A stretch of DNA of 64,000 nt from Candidatus Roseilinea mizusawaensis. Its GTDB lineage: Bacteria > Chloroflexota > Anaerolineae > J036 > Brachytrichaceae. The notes under the pieces were generated by a model. That model did no database searches. It was not told the DNA's origin and saw nothing but the letters and a program-made list of their open reading frames with translations. Of the stretch, positions 33,613 through 42,508 are shown piece after piece. The DNA lies in contig JAEANN010000044.1 of the NCBI GenBank assembly GCA_016841965.1, positions 248,001 through 312,000 of the forward strand. The letters are read 5' to 3'. The position numbers and the translations under genes were made by a program. Each line of letters begins with the position of its first letter. The first letter of the stretch is position 1.

Positions 33613-35538
33613 ATGTCTGTTGTCGAGGATGTGAAAAGTAAGATCGACATCGTCGATGTGATCAGCCCCTACGTCAAGCTCACCCGTAGTGGCCGTAACT
33701 ATCGCGGGTTGTCACCGTTTCAGGCAGAGAAGACCCCTTCTTTCTTTGTCTTTCCTGAGACACAGACGTTCAAAGACTTCTCAAGCGGCGAGCAGGGCGA
33801 TGTCTTCTCCTTCCTGATGAAGAAGGAAGGGCTGACCTTCAATGAGGCGCTGCACGAACTGGCCCGGCGCGCCGGCATCGCAATTCACGAGCGCAGCGAA
33901 CAGGACAAGGCTGCTGAGGATCGTAACGTTCGGCTGCGCCAAGTCTTGGCGCAGGCGGCCGAGTACTTCCACCACCTGCTGATGACCGCGCCGCAGGCAG
34001 CCCATTGTCGCGCCTACGCGCAGGACAAGCGGCATCTGACGCCCGAAACCATCGTGGCCTGGCAATTGGGCTACAGCCTGATGGACTATCATGCGCTGAC
34101 CAATCACTTGACGGGACGCGGTTTTGATGTGCGCGATCTGATCGACGCCGGACTCGTCGTCGAAAATGAGGAGGGCCGGCGTTACGACCGGTTTCGCGGC
34201 CGGCTGATGATTCCCATCCGAGATGAGAAGGGGGGCGTAGTCGGGTTCGGTTCTCGCTCGCTGGACGGCAGCGAGCCGAAGTATATGAACTCGCCGCAGA
34301 CGCCGATATTTGACAAGGGGCGGCTGCTTTTCGGCCTCGACCGCGCGCGCAGCGCCATTCGTAACGAACAGACCGCCGTGCTGGTGGAAGGCTATATGGA
34401 TGTGATCGGCACGCACCAGGCCGGCTTCACCAATGTCGTTGCCGGCATGGGCACGTCGCTGACAGAAAGCCAGTTCCGGGCGCTCAAGCGGCTCGCCCCG
34501 CGCATCGTGATGGCGCTCGATCCCGACGCAGCCGGCACCCGCGCTGTGTTGCGCGGCCTCGATGTGGCGCGCGACAGCCTGGAGCGCGATGATGCGCCGA
34601 CTTTCGACCCACGCGGCATCATCCGCCATGAATCGAAGTTGAATGCAGACATCCGCGTGGCCATTCTGCCCGAAGGGATGGACCCCGATGAAATTGTGCT
34701 GGCGTCAGCCGACCGCTGGCGAGAGGTAATCGCTGCGGCCCGTCCGATCGTCGAGCATGTTGTCGATGCGCTGCTGGCTCATTTCAACATTGCAGAGCCG
34801 CACGGCAAGTCCGAAGCCATTAAAGCGATCGCGCCTATTCTGCGCGATTTGTCCGACCCGGTTCAGCGTGACGTGTATTTGCAGCAGATTGCCCGCAGAC
34901 TCCAACTCAACCCGCGCGCCGTAATCGAAGCGATGGGGCTGGCCTGGGCCGCCCCACGCACCACGCGCCCGGCGGCAAGCGCAGGGGCGCGCAGTGCCGA
35001 TCAGACATCGCCGGCGCATCACCCGCCCGATGCGCTTGCTCCGGCCGGCGCGCCGGCCAGAGCCGGCAGAGTTGATCTTGAACTTCATTTGATCGCCATC
35101 CTGGCCCGCTTGCCCGTTTTGCTTACGGATGCCAACGTGGCTCTCACGCGCGCTAACCTGGAGGTGCTGGGCGTTGACGACTTTGTGAATCCGGCCCTGC
35201 GCCTGGGTTTTGTCCAACTCAGCCGCGCCGCCACCGGCCAGCCGCAGAGCGAATACAATGACGATTGGCTGAGCTTGATTGCAGATTACTCCTGGAGCGA
35301 CGGCGAAGCCGGCGCAGAGGCATTGCTGCGCGAGGAAGCGATCCGAACGGCGCTGCGCTTGCGCATGGAGAACTTGCAGCGAGAGCGCGCCGGACTAGCT
35401 TTCATGATCGATGACGCGCGCAGCAGTGGTGATTTTGAGCGAGTCGCACAGTATAATCTCAGACTCATGGATGTTTCGGCGAAGCATCTGCGCGCGCAGA
35501 AGGCGCTTCGCCTGAGAGGCGTTGTGGTGGTCAGTTGA
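33613..35538 (+). CDS. dnaG: DNA primase DnaG with degenerate zinc-binding domain
   Basis: 641 residues; makes RNA primers for replication. The N-terminal domain aligns well with DnaG ([32 protein letters not shown]) but the zinc ligands are Ser34, Gln37, Asp55 and Ser58 in place of the usual Cys, His, Cys, Cys. The Toprim catalytic core is intact: [11 protein letters not shown] with the catalytic Glu and MALDPDAAG with the Asp pair. The C-terminal helicase-binding part is Ala- and Pro-rich in the linker. ATG 33613 is chosen over an upstream GTG (33571) that lies beyond the -10 box. rpoD follows directly. Confidence 0.95.
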   Translation: MSVVEDVKSKIDIVDVISPYVKLTRSGRNYRGLSPFQAEKTPSFFVFPETQTFKDFSSGEQGDVFSFLMKKEGLTFNEALHELARRAGIAIHERSEQDKAAEDRNVRLRQVLAQAAEYFHHLLMTAPQAAHCRAYAQDKRHLTPETIVAWQLGYSLMDYHALTNHLTGRGFDVRDLIDAGLVVENEEGRRYDRFRGRLMIPIRDEKGGVVGFGSRSLDGSEPKYMNSPQTPIFDKGRLLFGLDRARSAIRNEQTAVLVEGYMDVIGTHQAGFTNVVAGMGTSLTESQFRALKRLAPRIVMALDPDAAGTRAVLRGLDVARDSLERDDAPTFDPRGIIRHESKLNADIRVAILPEGMDPDEIVLASADRWREVIAAARPIVEHVVDALLAHFNIAEPHGKSEAIKAIAPILRDLSDPVQRDVYLQQIARRLQLNPRAVIEAMGLAWAAPRTTRPAASAGARSADQTSPAHHPPDALAPAGAPARAGRVDLELHLIAILARLPVLLTDANVALTRANLEVLGVDDFVNPALRLGFVQLSRAATGQPQSEYNDDWLSLIADYSWSDGEAGAEALLREEAIRTALRLRMENLQRERAGLAFMIDDARSSGDFERVAQYNLRLMDVSAKHLRAQKALRLRGVVVVS

Positions 35539-35572
35539 CCTCACCGGATATGTGTCCAAAGCGAATGATCCT

Positions 35573-37354
35573 ATGACGAACTCGCGGGCAAAGTCAACGC
35601 GGCAAAACCTAGACCGACGCGGCGCCCGCCGGTCGGGCGAGGCTGACTTGCGCAAAGGCGACCGCGATGGTCGATCATCCGGCTCCTCGGCTTGGGCGCG
35701 CGACGGCGCTCTGGACGCGCAGGACAATCGCCTTAATCACCTTTATGGCCTTAATCAACTTAATCAACTTAATGATCTTGCGGTAGACAATCCTAATCTC
35801 CTGCAGGCTGATGCGCTGGTCGGTGATGCCCTCGACGACTCCGAAGCCAACACGCGCGAGCAAGACCTTGATCTAGATGACCAGGCTGAACTGGCCGCGG
35901 CATATGCGCTAACCGAGGCGGACGAGGATGACGATGTGCTGGCCGATGATCTGACGGATCTGGACACGCGCCGTATTGCCGAAGCAGGCGACGCATCCAG
36001 CGACGATCCCGTTCGCATGTACCTGCAGGAAATCAGCGCCACGCCGTTGCTCACTGCCGACCAGGAGTTGCGTTTGTGCGCAACGTATGGCGCCGAACAA
36101 CTTTTTAACACCCTTGAGGGAAAGGCCGGCAAAGAAGGCGTCTCGATCTGGCTGACGACGTATACCTATCTGCAAAACTCCTGGCGCGCCGTGACGGAAG
36201 CGTGCGATCAGCGTCAGGTGAACTCCCCCGACCTCCCACAAATCCTGCGCGAAGCGCGTGACATGCCGTTGCAGTACTCGGCGCCCATTCCCTGCTACAT
36301 GGAGCGCTATCTGCGCGAGATCGGGTGGGGGCAAGATGTGACTGTCGAAAAAATCAGCCGGCCACTGTTCGAGGTCCTGCTGGCCGCGATCATCTTCCCG
36401 CCACAGTTTGTTGATCAACTGGCTCAACACTTTGAGCATGTCGGCGCCGGCGAGTGGATTGAGTGGGACGAGGCGTCTGCCTGGATGCCGCCGGCGGAAC
36501 GCTGTGAAGAACATCTTGCAGACATGCGTCGCCGGGCCGACGAGGCTCGCCGTGCGCTGATTGCTGCCAATCTACGGCTGGTGGTCAGCATTGCCAAGCG
36601 CTATTTGGGTCGCGGCATTTCCTTCCTCGACTTGATTCAGGAAGGCAATATGGGGTTGCTGCGCGCAACGCAGAAGTTTTTCGCCTGGCGTGGGTTCAAG
36701 TTCAGCACGTATGCCACCTGGTGGATTCGTCAGGCGATCAGCCGGTCGATTGCCGATCAGGCTCGCACCATTCGTATTCCTGTGCATCTGGTTGAGACGA
36801 TCAACAAGCTGTCGCGGGTGCAGCGCCGGATGACCCAGGAGATGGGACAGGAGCCAACTACCGAGGATCTGGCGCTGGAGATGAACCTGCTGAACGAGCG
36901 CGAATTGGCCATGATTATGGAGGCTCAGTCGAACGGCAGACCCATCGAGCCGGCACTCATGCGCAAATTGGAACAGGCTGTCAAGCACGTGCAGGAGATC
37001 ATACGCGTATCGGCCGAGCCGATCTCACTCGAGACGCCGGTGGGCACCGAGCAGAACAGCCTGCTGGGCGATTTTATCGAGGATCAGACCGCAATGTCGC
37101 CGATCGACTCGGCCACGCTCGAAATGCTGAAGGAACAGGTGCGGTCGGTGCTGTCTTCTTTGAGCGAGCGCGAACGCAATGTCCTGGAGATGCGCTTTGG
37201 TTTCAAGGATGGCAGAACGCATACCCTCGAAGAAGTAGGCCAGGCGTTTGGCGTAACCCGCGAACGGGTGCGGCAGATTGAAGCCAAGGCGCTGCGCAAG
37301 CTGCGCCATCCTCATTACAGCCGGCGTCTGCGTGACTATCTGAGCGACCAGTAG
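35573..37354 (+). CDS. rpoD: Primary sigma factor RpoD (sigma-70)
   Basis: 593 residues. Region 1.2 starts at [18 protein letters not shown], region 2 holds [17 protein letters not shown] and [15 protein letters not shown], and region 4 ends with [20 protein letters not shown] non-conserved insert of about 150 residues lies between 1.2 and 2.1. The first ~130 residues are not a standard region 1.1: they are acidic with an [10 protein letters not shown] repeat. ATG 35573 is assumed; GTG 35552 is also possible. It follows dnaG with a 34-nt gap, the classic dnaG-rpoD pairing. Confidence 0.96.
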   Translation: MTNSRAKSTRQNLDRRGARRSGEADLRKGDRDGRSSGSSAWARDGALDAQDNRLNHLYGLNQLNQLNDLAVDNPNLLQADALVGDALDDSEANTREQDLDLDDQAELAAAYALTEADEDDDVLADDLTDLDTRRIAEAGDASSDDPVRMYLQEISATPLLTADQELRLCATYGAEQLFNTLEGKAGKEGVSIWLTTYTYLQNSWRAVTEACDQRQVNSPDLPQILREARDMPLQYSAPIPCYMERYLREIGWGQDVTVEKISRPLFEVLLAAIIFPPQFVDQLAQHFEHVGAGEWIEWDEASAWMPPAERCEEHLADMRRRADEARRALIAANLRLVVSIAKRYLGRGISFLDLIQEGNMGLLRATQKFFAWRGFKFSTYATWWIRQAISRSIADQARTIRIPVHLVETINKLSRVQRRMTQEMGQEPTTEDLALEMNLLNERELAMIMEAQSNGRPIEPALMRKLEQAVKHVQEIIRVSAEPISLETPVGTEQNSLLGDFIEDQTAMSPIDSATLEMLKEQVRSVLSSLSERERNVLEMRFGFKDGRTHTLEEVGQAFGVTRERVRQIEAKALRKLRHPHYSRRLRDYLSDQ

Positions 37355-37372
37355 CAGCAGACGAGGGCCAAT

Positions 37373-37402
37373 GGTGTTAGCCCCGTGGGTGTTAGCCCCG
37401 TG
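37373..37402. repeat. 15-bp direct repeat, two units
   Basis: GGTGTTAGCCCCGTG occurs twice in tandem in the 37-bp gap between the convergent rpoD and ATL genes. Confidence 0.9.
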
Positions 37403-37763
37403 CCACCGATCTTCTGCGCCGTTGTGCGTGCATCCGCCGGTGCAGTTTGTGGTAAACGATTCTCTCTGCGTCGTGTCGGCGCATATTCAACCGCAGGTTC
37501 TTGTCTACTGCGACGCCCTCTGCGCGTAACCGTTCGGCCTGCGTTTCGGGTGAGTAGCTGTTGGAAATGCGACCGTGAGTGTTGACCACCCGCCACCATG
37601 GCACGTCGGTGTTGGCAGGCAGGTTGTGCAAAGCGTACCCCACGGTGCGCGCCAGTCCCGGCCGGCCAAGCTGCCGCGCCACGCCCCCATAGCTCATCAC
37701 CATCCCTTTTGGGATTAGCCGCGTCACTGCATAGACCTGTTCGTAAAAGGAGTTGGGAGACAT
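37392..37763 (-). CDS. Alkyltransferase-like (ATL) DNA-binding protein
   Basis: 123 residues similar to the DNA-binding domain of O6-methylguanine-DNA methyltransferase: IPKGMVMSYGGVARQLGRPG and ALHNLPANTDVPWWRVVN. The active-site PCHR is PWWR, so the methyl-acceptor Cys is replaced by Trp, as in ATL proteins. Those bind O6-alkylguanine and hand it to nucleotide excision repair. ATG 37763 lies 10 nt after the LysM gene stop; an extended upstream frame is unlikely. Confidence 0.88.
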   Translation of the reverse strand: MSPNSFYEQVYAVTRLIPKGMVMSYGGVARQLGRPGLARTVGYALHNLPANTDVPWWRVVNTHGRISNSYSPETQAERLRAEGVAVDKNLRLNMRRHDAERIVYHKLHRRMHAQRRRRSVARG

Positions 37764-37773
37764 AGGCCCATGC

Positions 37774-39159
37774 TCATCCGCCGTTTGATGCCGGCGTCTG
37801 GGCTGGGCGCCGCCATACAAATCGACGCACGGCGCTCGCCGGGCTGAGGTCGTTGTACACGCGCGCATTCGTGCGCGGGTCAACTGCCACCAGTTGCTTC
37901 ACCTGCACCCACCAGGCAAACGACCGTTCGTCAAGGTCGCCCAAAATCGCGCGGGTCAATCGGATGGAGGTTGCTTTAGTCTCGAAGACGGGAACGGTGA
38001 TTGCCCCAGCCGGCTGCACCTGCACCACATACCATTCGTTCTCTTTCAGCAGGCCGACGCTCAGCCAGGCCAGGGTGACCGACTCGATTGACTCGGTAAT
38101 CAACGCACCCTCGATGGGAGACACAAGTTGCGGAGCGGGGTAGCCGGAGCGTGGCGTAGGCGTTTGGGCAATGATGGGTGTGGGTGAGACCGCCGGTGTG
38201 GGTGTGGCAAATGTAAGCGTCAACACCTGGCCGATGCGGATCAGGCAGTTGTCGTCAAGCCCGTTCTGCTGAATGAGCTGGTTGACCGACATGCGGAAGC
38301 GCTGCGCGATTTCGCTGCAGGTATCGCTCTCGCGCACGGTGTATACGATTTGGGGAGGAAGCGTCGCCGTCGGCAAAGCCGGCTCAGTGGGCTGTGCCGT
38401 GTTAGGCGTTGCTGTGTCAGGAGGCGAGGCATCTGGCGGCAGTGTTGGGGCCGGCCCCGGTGTTGGTGTCGGTTGCGGGATACGCAGTTTGTCGCCGATG
38501 CGCAGAAAGCAGGCGGCGTCGAGGTTGTTGTAGCTGACGATGACGTTTAGCGGTACGTTGTATTTGATGGCAATGCTGCCGCAGGTCTCGCCGGCCTGTA
38601 CTTCGTGCTCGATGTCGGGCGGCGGCGCCGGCGTGTCTGTAGGGGGCGGCAGCGTAGGCGGTTCGGGGATTGGCGTGTCGGTGGGTTGGGCGGCAGGCGG
38701 TGTGTCTGCAAACGTGATTGCGGGTGCTGTCGTCGGTTCTTGCGTGGCCGGTTGGTTTGGCTGACCGCTCTGCGCGGATTGGATTGTTGCTCTGGCCAGA
38801 CTGGGCGTTGGGGCCGGCTGCTCGCTCCCGTCCATGTCGCGTAACAGAAGCGCCGCACCAATGATGAGCGCCACGATGACGGACGCAACGCCGATCAAGC
38901 CCCAGGGGAGTTGTGACAGGAAAGGCCGGCGGCTCTGGATCGACCCGCCGGGCGTGGATCGCTCCATGTCTTTGGGGCCGAGCGTTTTTGGCGTGCGGGC
39001 GGCCTGTGCTGCCGGCGCCTGTGGCGACGGGCCGGCTGGCTGCGCGACGAAGATGTGGCCGCAGATCGGGCAGCTACTTTCATGCTGCCCAACGCGCGAA
39101 TTGCATGATGGGCAACGACGGTACACTTTTCGTGAGGCAGGCGAGTGCGGTGTTTCCAT
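37774..39159 (-). CDS. Zinc-ribbon / transmembrane / double-LysM protein
   Basis: 461 residues with unusual order. The N-terminus is a zinc ribbon (CPSCNSRV and CPICGH). A Pro/Ala-rich spacer and one transmembrane segment (WGLIGVASVIVALIIGAALLL) follow. Outside are two LysM domains (VQAGETCGSIAIKYNVP and VRESDTCSEIAQRFRM) in Pro/Thr-rich linkers, and a C-terminal beta-rich domain of about 120 residues. LysM binds peptidoglycan; the zinc ribbon is on the cytoplasmic side. It may link the envelope to an internal partner. Upstream HD gene spacing is 21 bp. Confidence 0.85.
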   Translation of the reverse strand: METPHSPASRKVYRRCPSCNSRVGQHESSCPICGHIFVAQPAGPSPQAPAAQAARTPKTLGPKDMERSTPGGSIQSRRPFLSQLPWGLIGVASVIVALIIGAALLLRDMDGSEQPAPTPSLARATIQSAQSGQPNQPATQEPTTAPAITFADTPPAAQPTDTPIPEPPTLPPPTDTPAPPPDIEHEVQAGETCGSIAIKYNVPLNVIVSYNNLDAACFLRIGDKLRIPQPTPTPGPAPTLPPDASPPDTATPNTAQPTEPALPTATLPPQIVYTVRESDTCSEIAQRFRMSVNQLIQQNGLDDNCLIRIGQVLTLTFATPTPAVSPTPIIAQTPTPRSGYPAPQLVSPIEGALITESIESVTLAWLSVGLLKENEWYVVQVQPAGAITVPVFETKATSIRLTRAILGDLDERSFAWWVQVKQLVAVDPRTNARVYNDLSPASAVRRFVWRRPAQTPASNGG

Positions 39160-39180
39160 ACTGGCAGAGTCATCCAGCGG

Positions 39181-39765
39181 TCAGGCTTTGACCCCGTCCA
39201 ACCCCAGCGCAGCCGCGTTGTTCTGCAAGGCGGCCAGCACAACTGCGATGTGTTCATCGAGCGGCACGCCCAGCGCCACTGCGGCCTGCTCGATCTCGTC
39301 GCGGTGCACGCCGGCGGCGAACGCCTTATCCTTCCACTTCTTTTTGATGGACGAGACCTGCACATCGGCCACGTTTTTCGAGGGCCGCACATAGGCGACA
39401 GCCGCTATGAAGCCCACCAGTTCGTCCACAGCGCACAGCGTCTTCTCCATCAGGCTTTCGGGCTTGACGCCGGTCAATTCTGCTGCGTGTGCCAGAACAG
39501 CGCGCACGATGGTCTCATCCCAGCCCTGCTCGCGCAGGATCATTGAGCCGATATTCGGATGGCCAGACCCATCCAGATTGGGCCATCGCTGATAGTCGAA
39601 ATCGTGAATCAGGCCAACGGTGCCCCACAGGTCTGGGTCATCGCCGAAGCGCGAGGCGTACGCGCGCATGGCAGTTTCCACCATAAGCATGTGCCGGATC
39701 AGGTTAGCATCGGTGGTGTATTCGTTCACCAGTTCCCAGGCTGCTTGTCTGGTATTGGCAGTCAT
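39181..39765 (-). CDS. HD-domain phosphohydrolase
   Basis: 194 residues. The metal-dependent HD motif is GLIHDFDYQRWP, with HPNIG and HAAEL after it and a conserved Asp in VDELVGFIAA. HDIG-type proteins hydrolyse nucleotides or phosphoesters; this one is stand-alone and the substrate is unknown. An extended -10 like TGATAGACT lies 12 nt before the ATG, so it may head the HD-LysM-ATL operon. Confidence 0.85.
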   Translation of the reverse strand: MTANTRQAAWELVNEYTTDANLIRHMLMVETAMRAYASRFGDDPDLWGTVGLIHDFDYQRWPNLDGSGHPNIGSMILREQGWDETIVRAVLAHAAELTGVKPESLMEKTLCAVDELVGFIAAVAYVRPSKNVADVQVSSIKKKWKDKAFAAGVHRDEIEQAAVALGVPLDEHIAVVLAALQNNAAALGLDGVKA

Positions 39766-39901
39766 AGTCGAGACGGGAGTCTATCAAACTTTTGGCCGGC
39801 CCTGTCCGCGGGCGATTGACATCTGCAGCGCAGGCTGCCGGCTTACTGCTGCGCCTGCGAATGAGACGTTGGCGGATCATGCTAGGGCGTTGCCGGCGGC
39901 T

Positions 39902-40552
39902 TCACTCGGCCGCAATCGGAGTTGGCTCGCCCAGAATAGGCAGCGGTTGGGTGACGTAGACCTCAACCAGGGCGTTCATCAGCGCTGGCAGCTCGCGCAG
40001 TTCGTTCCACCAGACACTGCGATACGGACGACGGTCGGCAGAATATCCTATCGCCTCGATGCCGAGCGCGTTGCAGGTCATCAGCGCGCGATCGAGATGG
40101 AAACGCTGGGTGACCAGTGTGGCGTGCGTCACCCCGAAGATGGCCCGCGCGCGGTAGCAAGTGTCATAGGTGCTGTGGCCAGCATAGTCCAGCACGATAT
40201 TTTGTTCGGGCACGCCCAACTCGATGGCCACATTGCGCATAACACGCGGCTCGTTGTAGTTGTCGAAGCGATTATCGCCGCTCATCAGCAGTTTGCGCAC
40301 CGCGCCCGCGTGATACAGATCGACGGCCGAAGCCACCCGGTCATACAACATTGGGCTGGGGCGCTCACCCCGCACGCCGGCCCCAAACACAATCGCCACA
40401 GGCTGGGCCGGCAGGCTTATTGGGCTGTTATACAGCCGCTCCTGCGCCCACATATTTACAACCCAACGGGCAAAAAAAGGCAGCGCGCTAACGAGGATCA
40501 GGCTGGCTACGCCGGCCTTGACAATCTTTTTCCACATTTCGCGGGCGATCAT
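39902..40552 (-). CDS. SanA/ElyC/YdcF-family (DUF218) membrane protein
   Basis: 216 residues with one N-terminal transmembrane segment (AGVASLILVSALPFFARWVV). The DUF218 core is AIVFGAGVRGERPSPML, LLMSGDNRFDNYNEP and ATLVTQRFHLDRAL. Family members act in envelope polysaccharide or undecaprenyl lipid metabolism. A TAAGAT box lies 9 nt before the ATG on the minus strand. Confidence 0.85.
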   Translation of the reverse strand: MIAREMWKKIVKAGVASLILVSALPFFARWVVNMWAQERLYNSPISLPAQPVAIVFGAGVRGERPSPMLYDRVASAVDLYHAGAVRKLLMSGDNRFDNYNEPRVMRNVAIELGVPEQNIVLDYAGHSTYDTCYRARAIFGVTHATLVTQRFHLDRALMTCNALGIEAIGYSADRRPYRSVWWNELRELPALMNALVEVYVTQPLPILGEPTPIAAE

Positions 40553-40615
40553 AGCGCGATCATCTTAATGCGCCCTGATTAACAGACCACGATCGTCTGA
40601 CACGCGGACGAGAAT

Positions 40616-41179
40616 TCAGCGCTGTAAAGTGAACGAATATGGCAATAGCTGCTTGACTGTTGTGCGTGCGTAATGGCCGTCTGGCATTGCCGTATACACC
40701 TCCATGTCGGGGTTGAATTCGGCTAACACTTGCCGGCATGCGCCACACGGCGTCGCGCCGTCCTGAGTGACGATCACAATGGCCTGGAAGCCACTCTCGC
40801 CTTCGCTGATCGCCTTGACCACGGCGGCCCGCTCGGCGCAGATTGTGAGGCCGATCGAAGCGTTCTCGACGTTGCAGCCGCTATAGACCATGCCCGATAC
40901 GCCGACCAGCGCCGCGCCAACCTGATAGCCCGAATAGGGCGCATAAGCTAGCCGGCGTGTTTCAGTTGCCACTTTGATCAGCACCTGGATGTCGGATTCA
41001 GCCAGTCGGGCGAAGCCGGCGTCTGGTTGATTCGTTGCTCGGGGGGGTGGCCCCGCCGTTGTTGCCGGCTTGGTTGTTTGAGAAGTCTGTTTGCCTGTTT
41101 TCTTGGCTGGCCTCCGATCCGTCTTCGTCCCTGTTGGCTTGGTGTTCTTCCTGGCGGAGTGTGTCTTGCGATTGCTCAT
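40616..41179 (-). CDS. cdd: Cytidine deaminase with a lysine/proline-rich N-terminal extension
   Basis: 187 residues. The catalytic zinc motifs CAERAAV and PCGACRQVL and the nucleoside-binding GCNVENAS are all present, and the enzyme deaminates cytidine to uridine. About 55 extra residues precede the enzyme fold (AAKs, Lys, Thr and Pro rich). The only ATG is 41179, with AAGG 6 nt upstream. It overlaps the 3' end of the CBS-domain gene by 182 nt in another frame. An internal GTG start inside the fold is possible but less likely. Confidence 0.92.
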   Translation of the reverse strand: MSNRKTHSARKNTKPTGTKTDRRPAKKTGKQTSQTTKPATTAGPPPRATNQPDAGFARLAESDIQVLIKVATETRRLAYAPYSGYQVGAALVGVSGMVYSGCNVENASIGLTICAERAAVVKAISEGESGFQAIVIVTQDGATPCGACRQVLAEFNPDMEVYTAMPDGHYARTTVKQLLPYSFTLQR

Positions 41180-42455
41180 AGGTCGCCTTCACTTTTAGAA
41201 TGCGGCGCTCATTGACTTCCATGACCTCCAGCAATACGCCGCCGTAACGCACCGTGTCGCCGGCGCGGGGCACTTCGCCGAGCTGATCGTAGATAAAGCC
41301 ACCCAGGGTGTCACTTTCGTCCGTTGGCAACTGCACCCGCATCAATTCGTTCACGTCATCCAGATTCATGCTGGCGTCCAGGATGTAGCCGGCTGCATCG
41401 GGCAAGGCCACATAGTCCGGCTCCTCGGCGTCGAATTCGTCTTGAATATCGCCGACGATTTCTTCCAGGATGTCTTCGATGGTGACCAAGCCGGCTGTGC
41501 CGCCATATTCGTCGATGACGATGCAGATATGGACGCGCCGGCTTTGCAGTTCTTGCAACAGCTCGCTTACTTTCTTAGACTCGGGTGTGAAGTAGGGCTG
41601 GCGCAGCACCTGGGCCAGCGGTGGATTCAGGTTGTCCCGCAACAGGCGCAGCAAATCCTTTGCGTACAGAATGCCCACAATGTCATCGATCGTATTGCGG
41701 TATACGGGAATGCGCGAGTGGCCGGCGCTGATGATAACATCCAGGGCCTCTCTGAGCGGGGTATTCACCTCCACCGCCACGATGTCGATGCGCGGCACCA
41801 TCACCTCGCGCGCCACTGTGTCGCCAAAGTCCAGCACTGACAGGATCATGGCCTTTTCGTCCTGTTCGATCAGGCCCTCTTCCTGGCCGGCATCGACCAT
41901 GGTTTTCAACTCTTCTTCGGTTACCAGGGTAGCGCTATCGCGTTTCTGCCCACCCAGTGGCAGTGAGAGCAGATTGCTGAGCGCCACTGCGACGCGCACG
42001 AAGGGGGACAACAACACACTGCTCAATTGCACCAGCCCGACGCTGGCCAGAGCGATCTTTTCGGCGTGCCGCACCCCGATTGCCTCTGGCACCAGCCGCC
42101 CAAAGATGTAGAGCGCCATGCTGGTGAGCAAGATGACGATGACATATGCCAGAGGGCCGGCCAGCGCCGGTGGGATGGCGACGACCTCCCAGGCGCCTAG
42201 CCAGCCTGCCACTGCCGGCACAAATTCAAGCGTGGCAATGCTGGCCGCAATAACCAGGCTGAACAGCGCCCCTACTTCGGCCGTCGCAAGCAACTGGCTG
42301 GAGTTTTCGGTCAGACGTTGAATGACGCGCGCTGATGTAACGCCCTTTTGTTCCAGTTCGACCAACCGGGGCCGGCGCACGTTGACCAACCCGCTGCGCG
42401 CCAGCGCGAAAAATGCACGCGCGGCTGTGGCCAGAACGAATAAGAGGATCGACAT
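40998..42455 (-). CDS. CNNM/CBS-pair/CorC-HlyC domain membrane protein
   Basis: 485 residues. Four hydrophobic segments (about residues 1-150) form a CNNM domain. Two CBS domains follow (EVMVPRIDIVAVEVNTPL, KVSELLQELQSRRVHICIVIDE) and then a CorC/HlyC domain (VALPDAAGYILDASMNLDDV, DTLGGFIYDQLGEVP). The family is linked to magnesium or other ion export. The C-terminal 50 residues are low complexity, rich in Asn, Gln and Glu, and share DNA with the start of the cytidine deaminase gene. Confidence 0.9.
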   Translation of the reverse strand: MSILLFVLATAARAFFALARSGLVNVRRPRLVELEQKGVTSARVIQRLTENSSQLLATAEVGALFSLVIAASIATLEFVPAVAGWLGAWEVVAIPPALAGPLAYVIVILLTSMALYIFGRLVPEAIGVRHAEKIALASVGLVQLSSVLLSPFVRVAVALSNLLSLPLGGQKRDSATLVTEEELKTMVDAGQEEGLIEQDEKAMILSVLDFGDTVAREVMVPRIDIVAVEVNTPLREALDVIISAGHSRIPVYRNTIDDIVGILYAKDLLRLLRDNLNPPLAQVLRQPYFTPESKKVSELLQELQSRRVHICIVIDEYGGTAGLVTIEDILEEIVGDIQDEFDAEEPDYVALPDAAGYILDASMNLDDVNELMRVQLPTDESDTLGGFIYDQLGEVPRAGDTVRYGGVLLEVMEVNERRILKVKATYEQSQDTLRQEEHQANRDEDGSEASQENRQTDFSNNQAGNNGGATPPSNESTRRRLRPTG

Positions 42456-42508
42456 AGTGCGTGTTACGAATTTAGCGATTACGTATTTGGCGCCGGTGCA
42501 GGCTGGGG

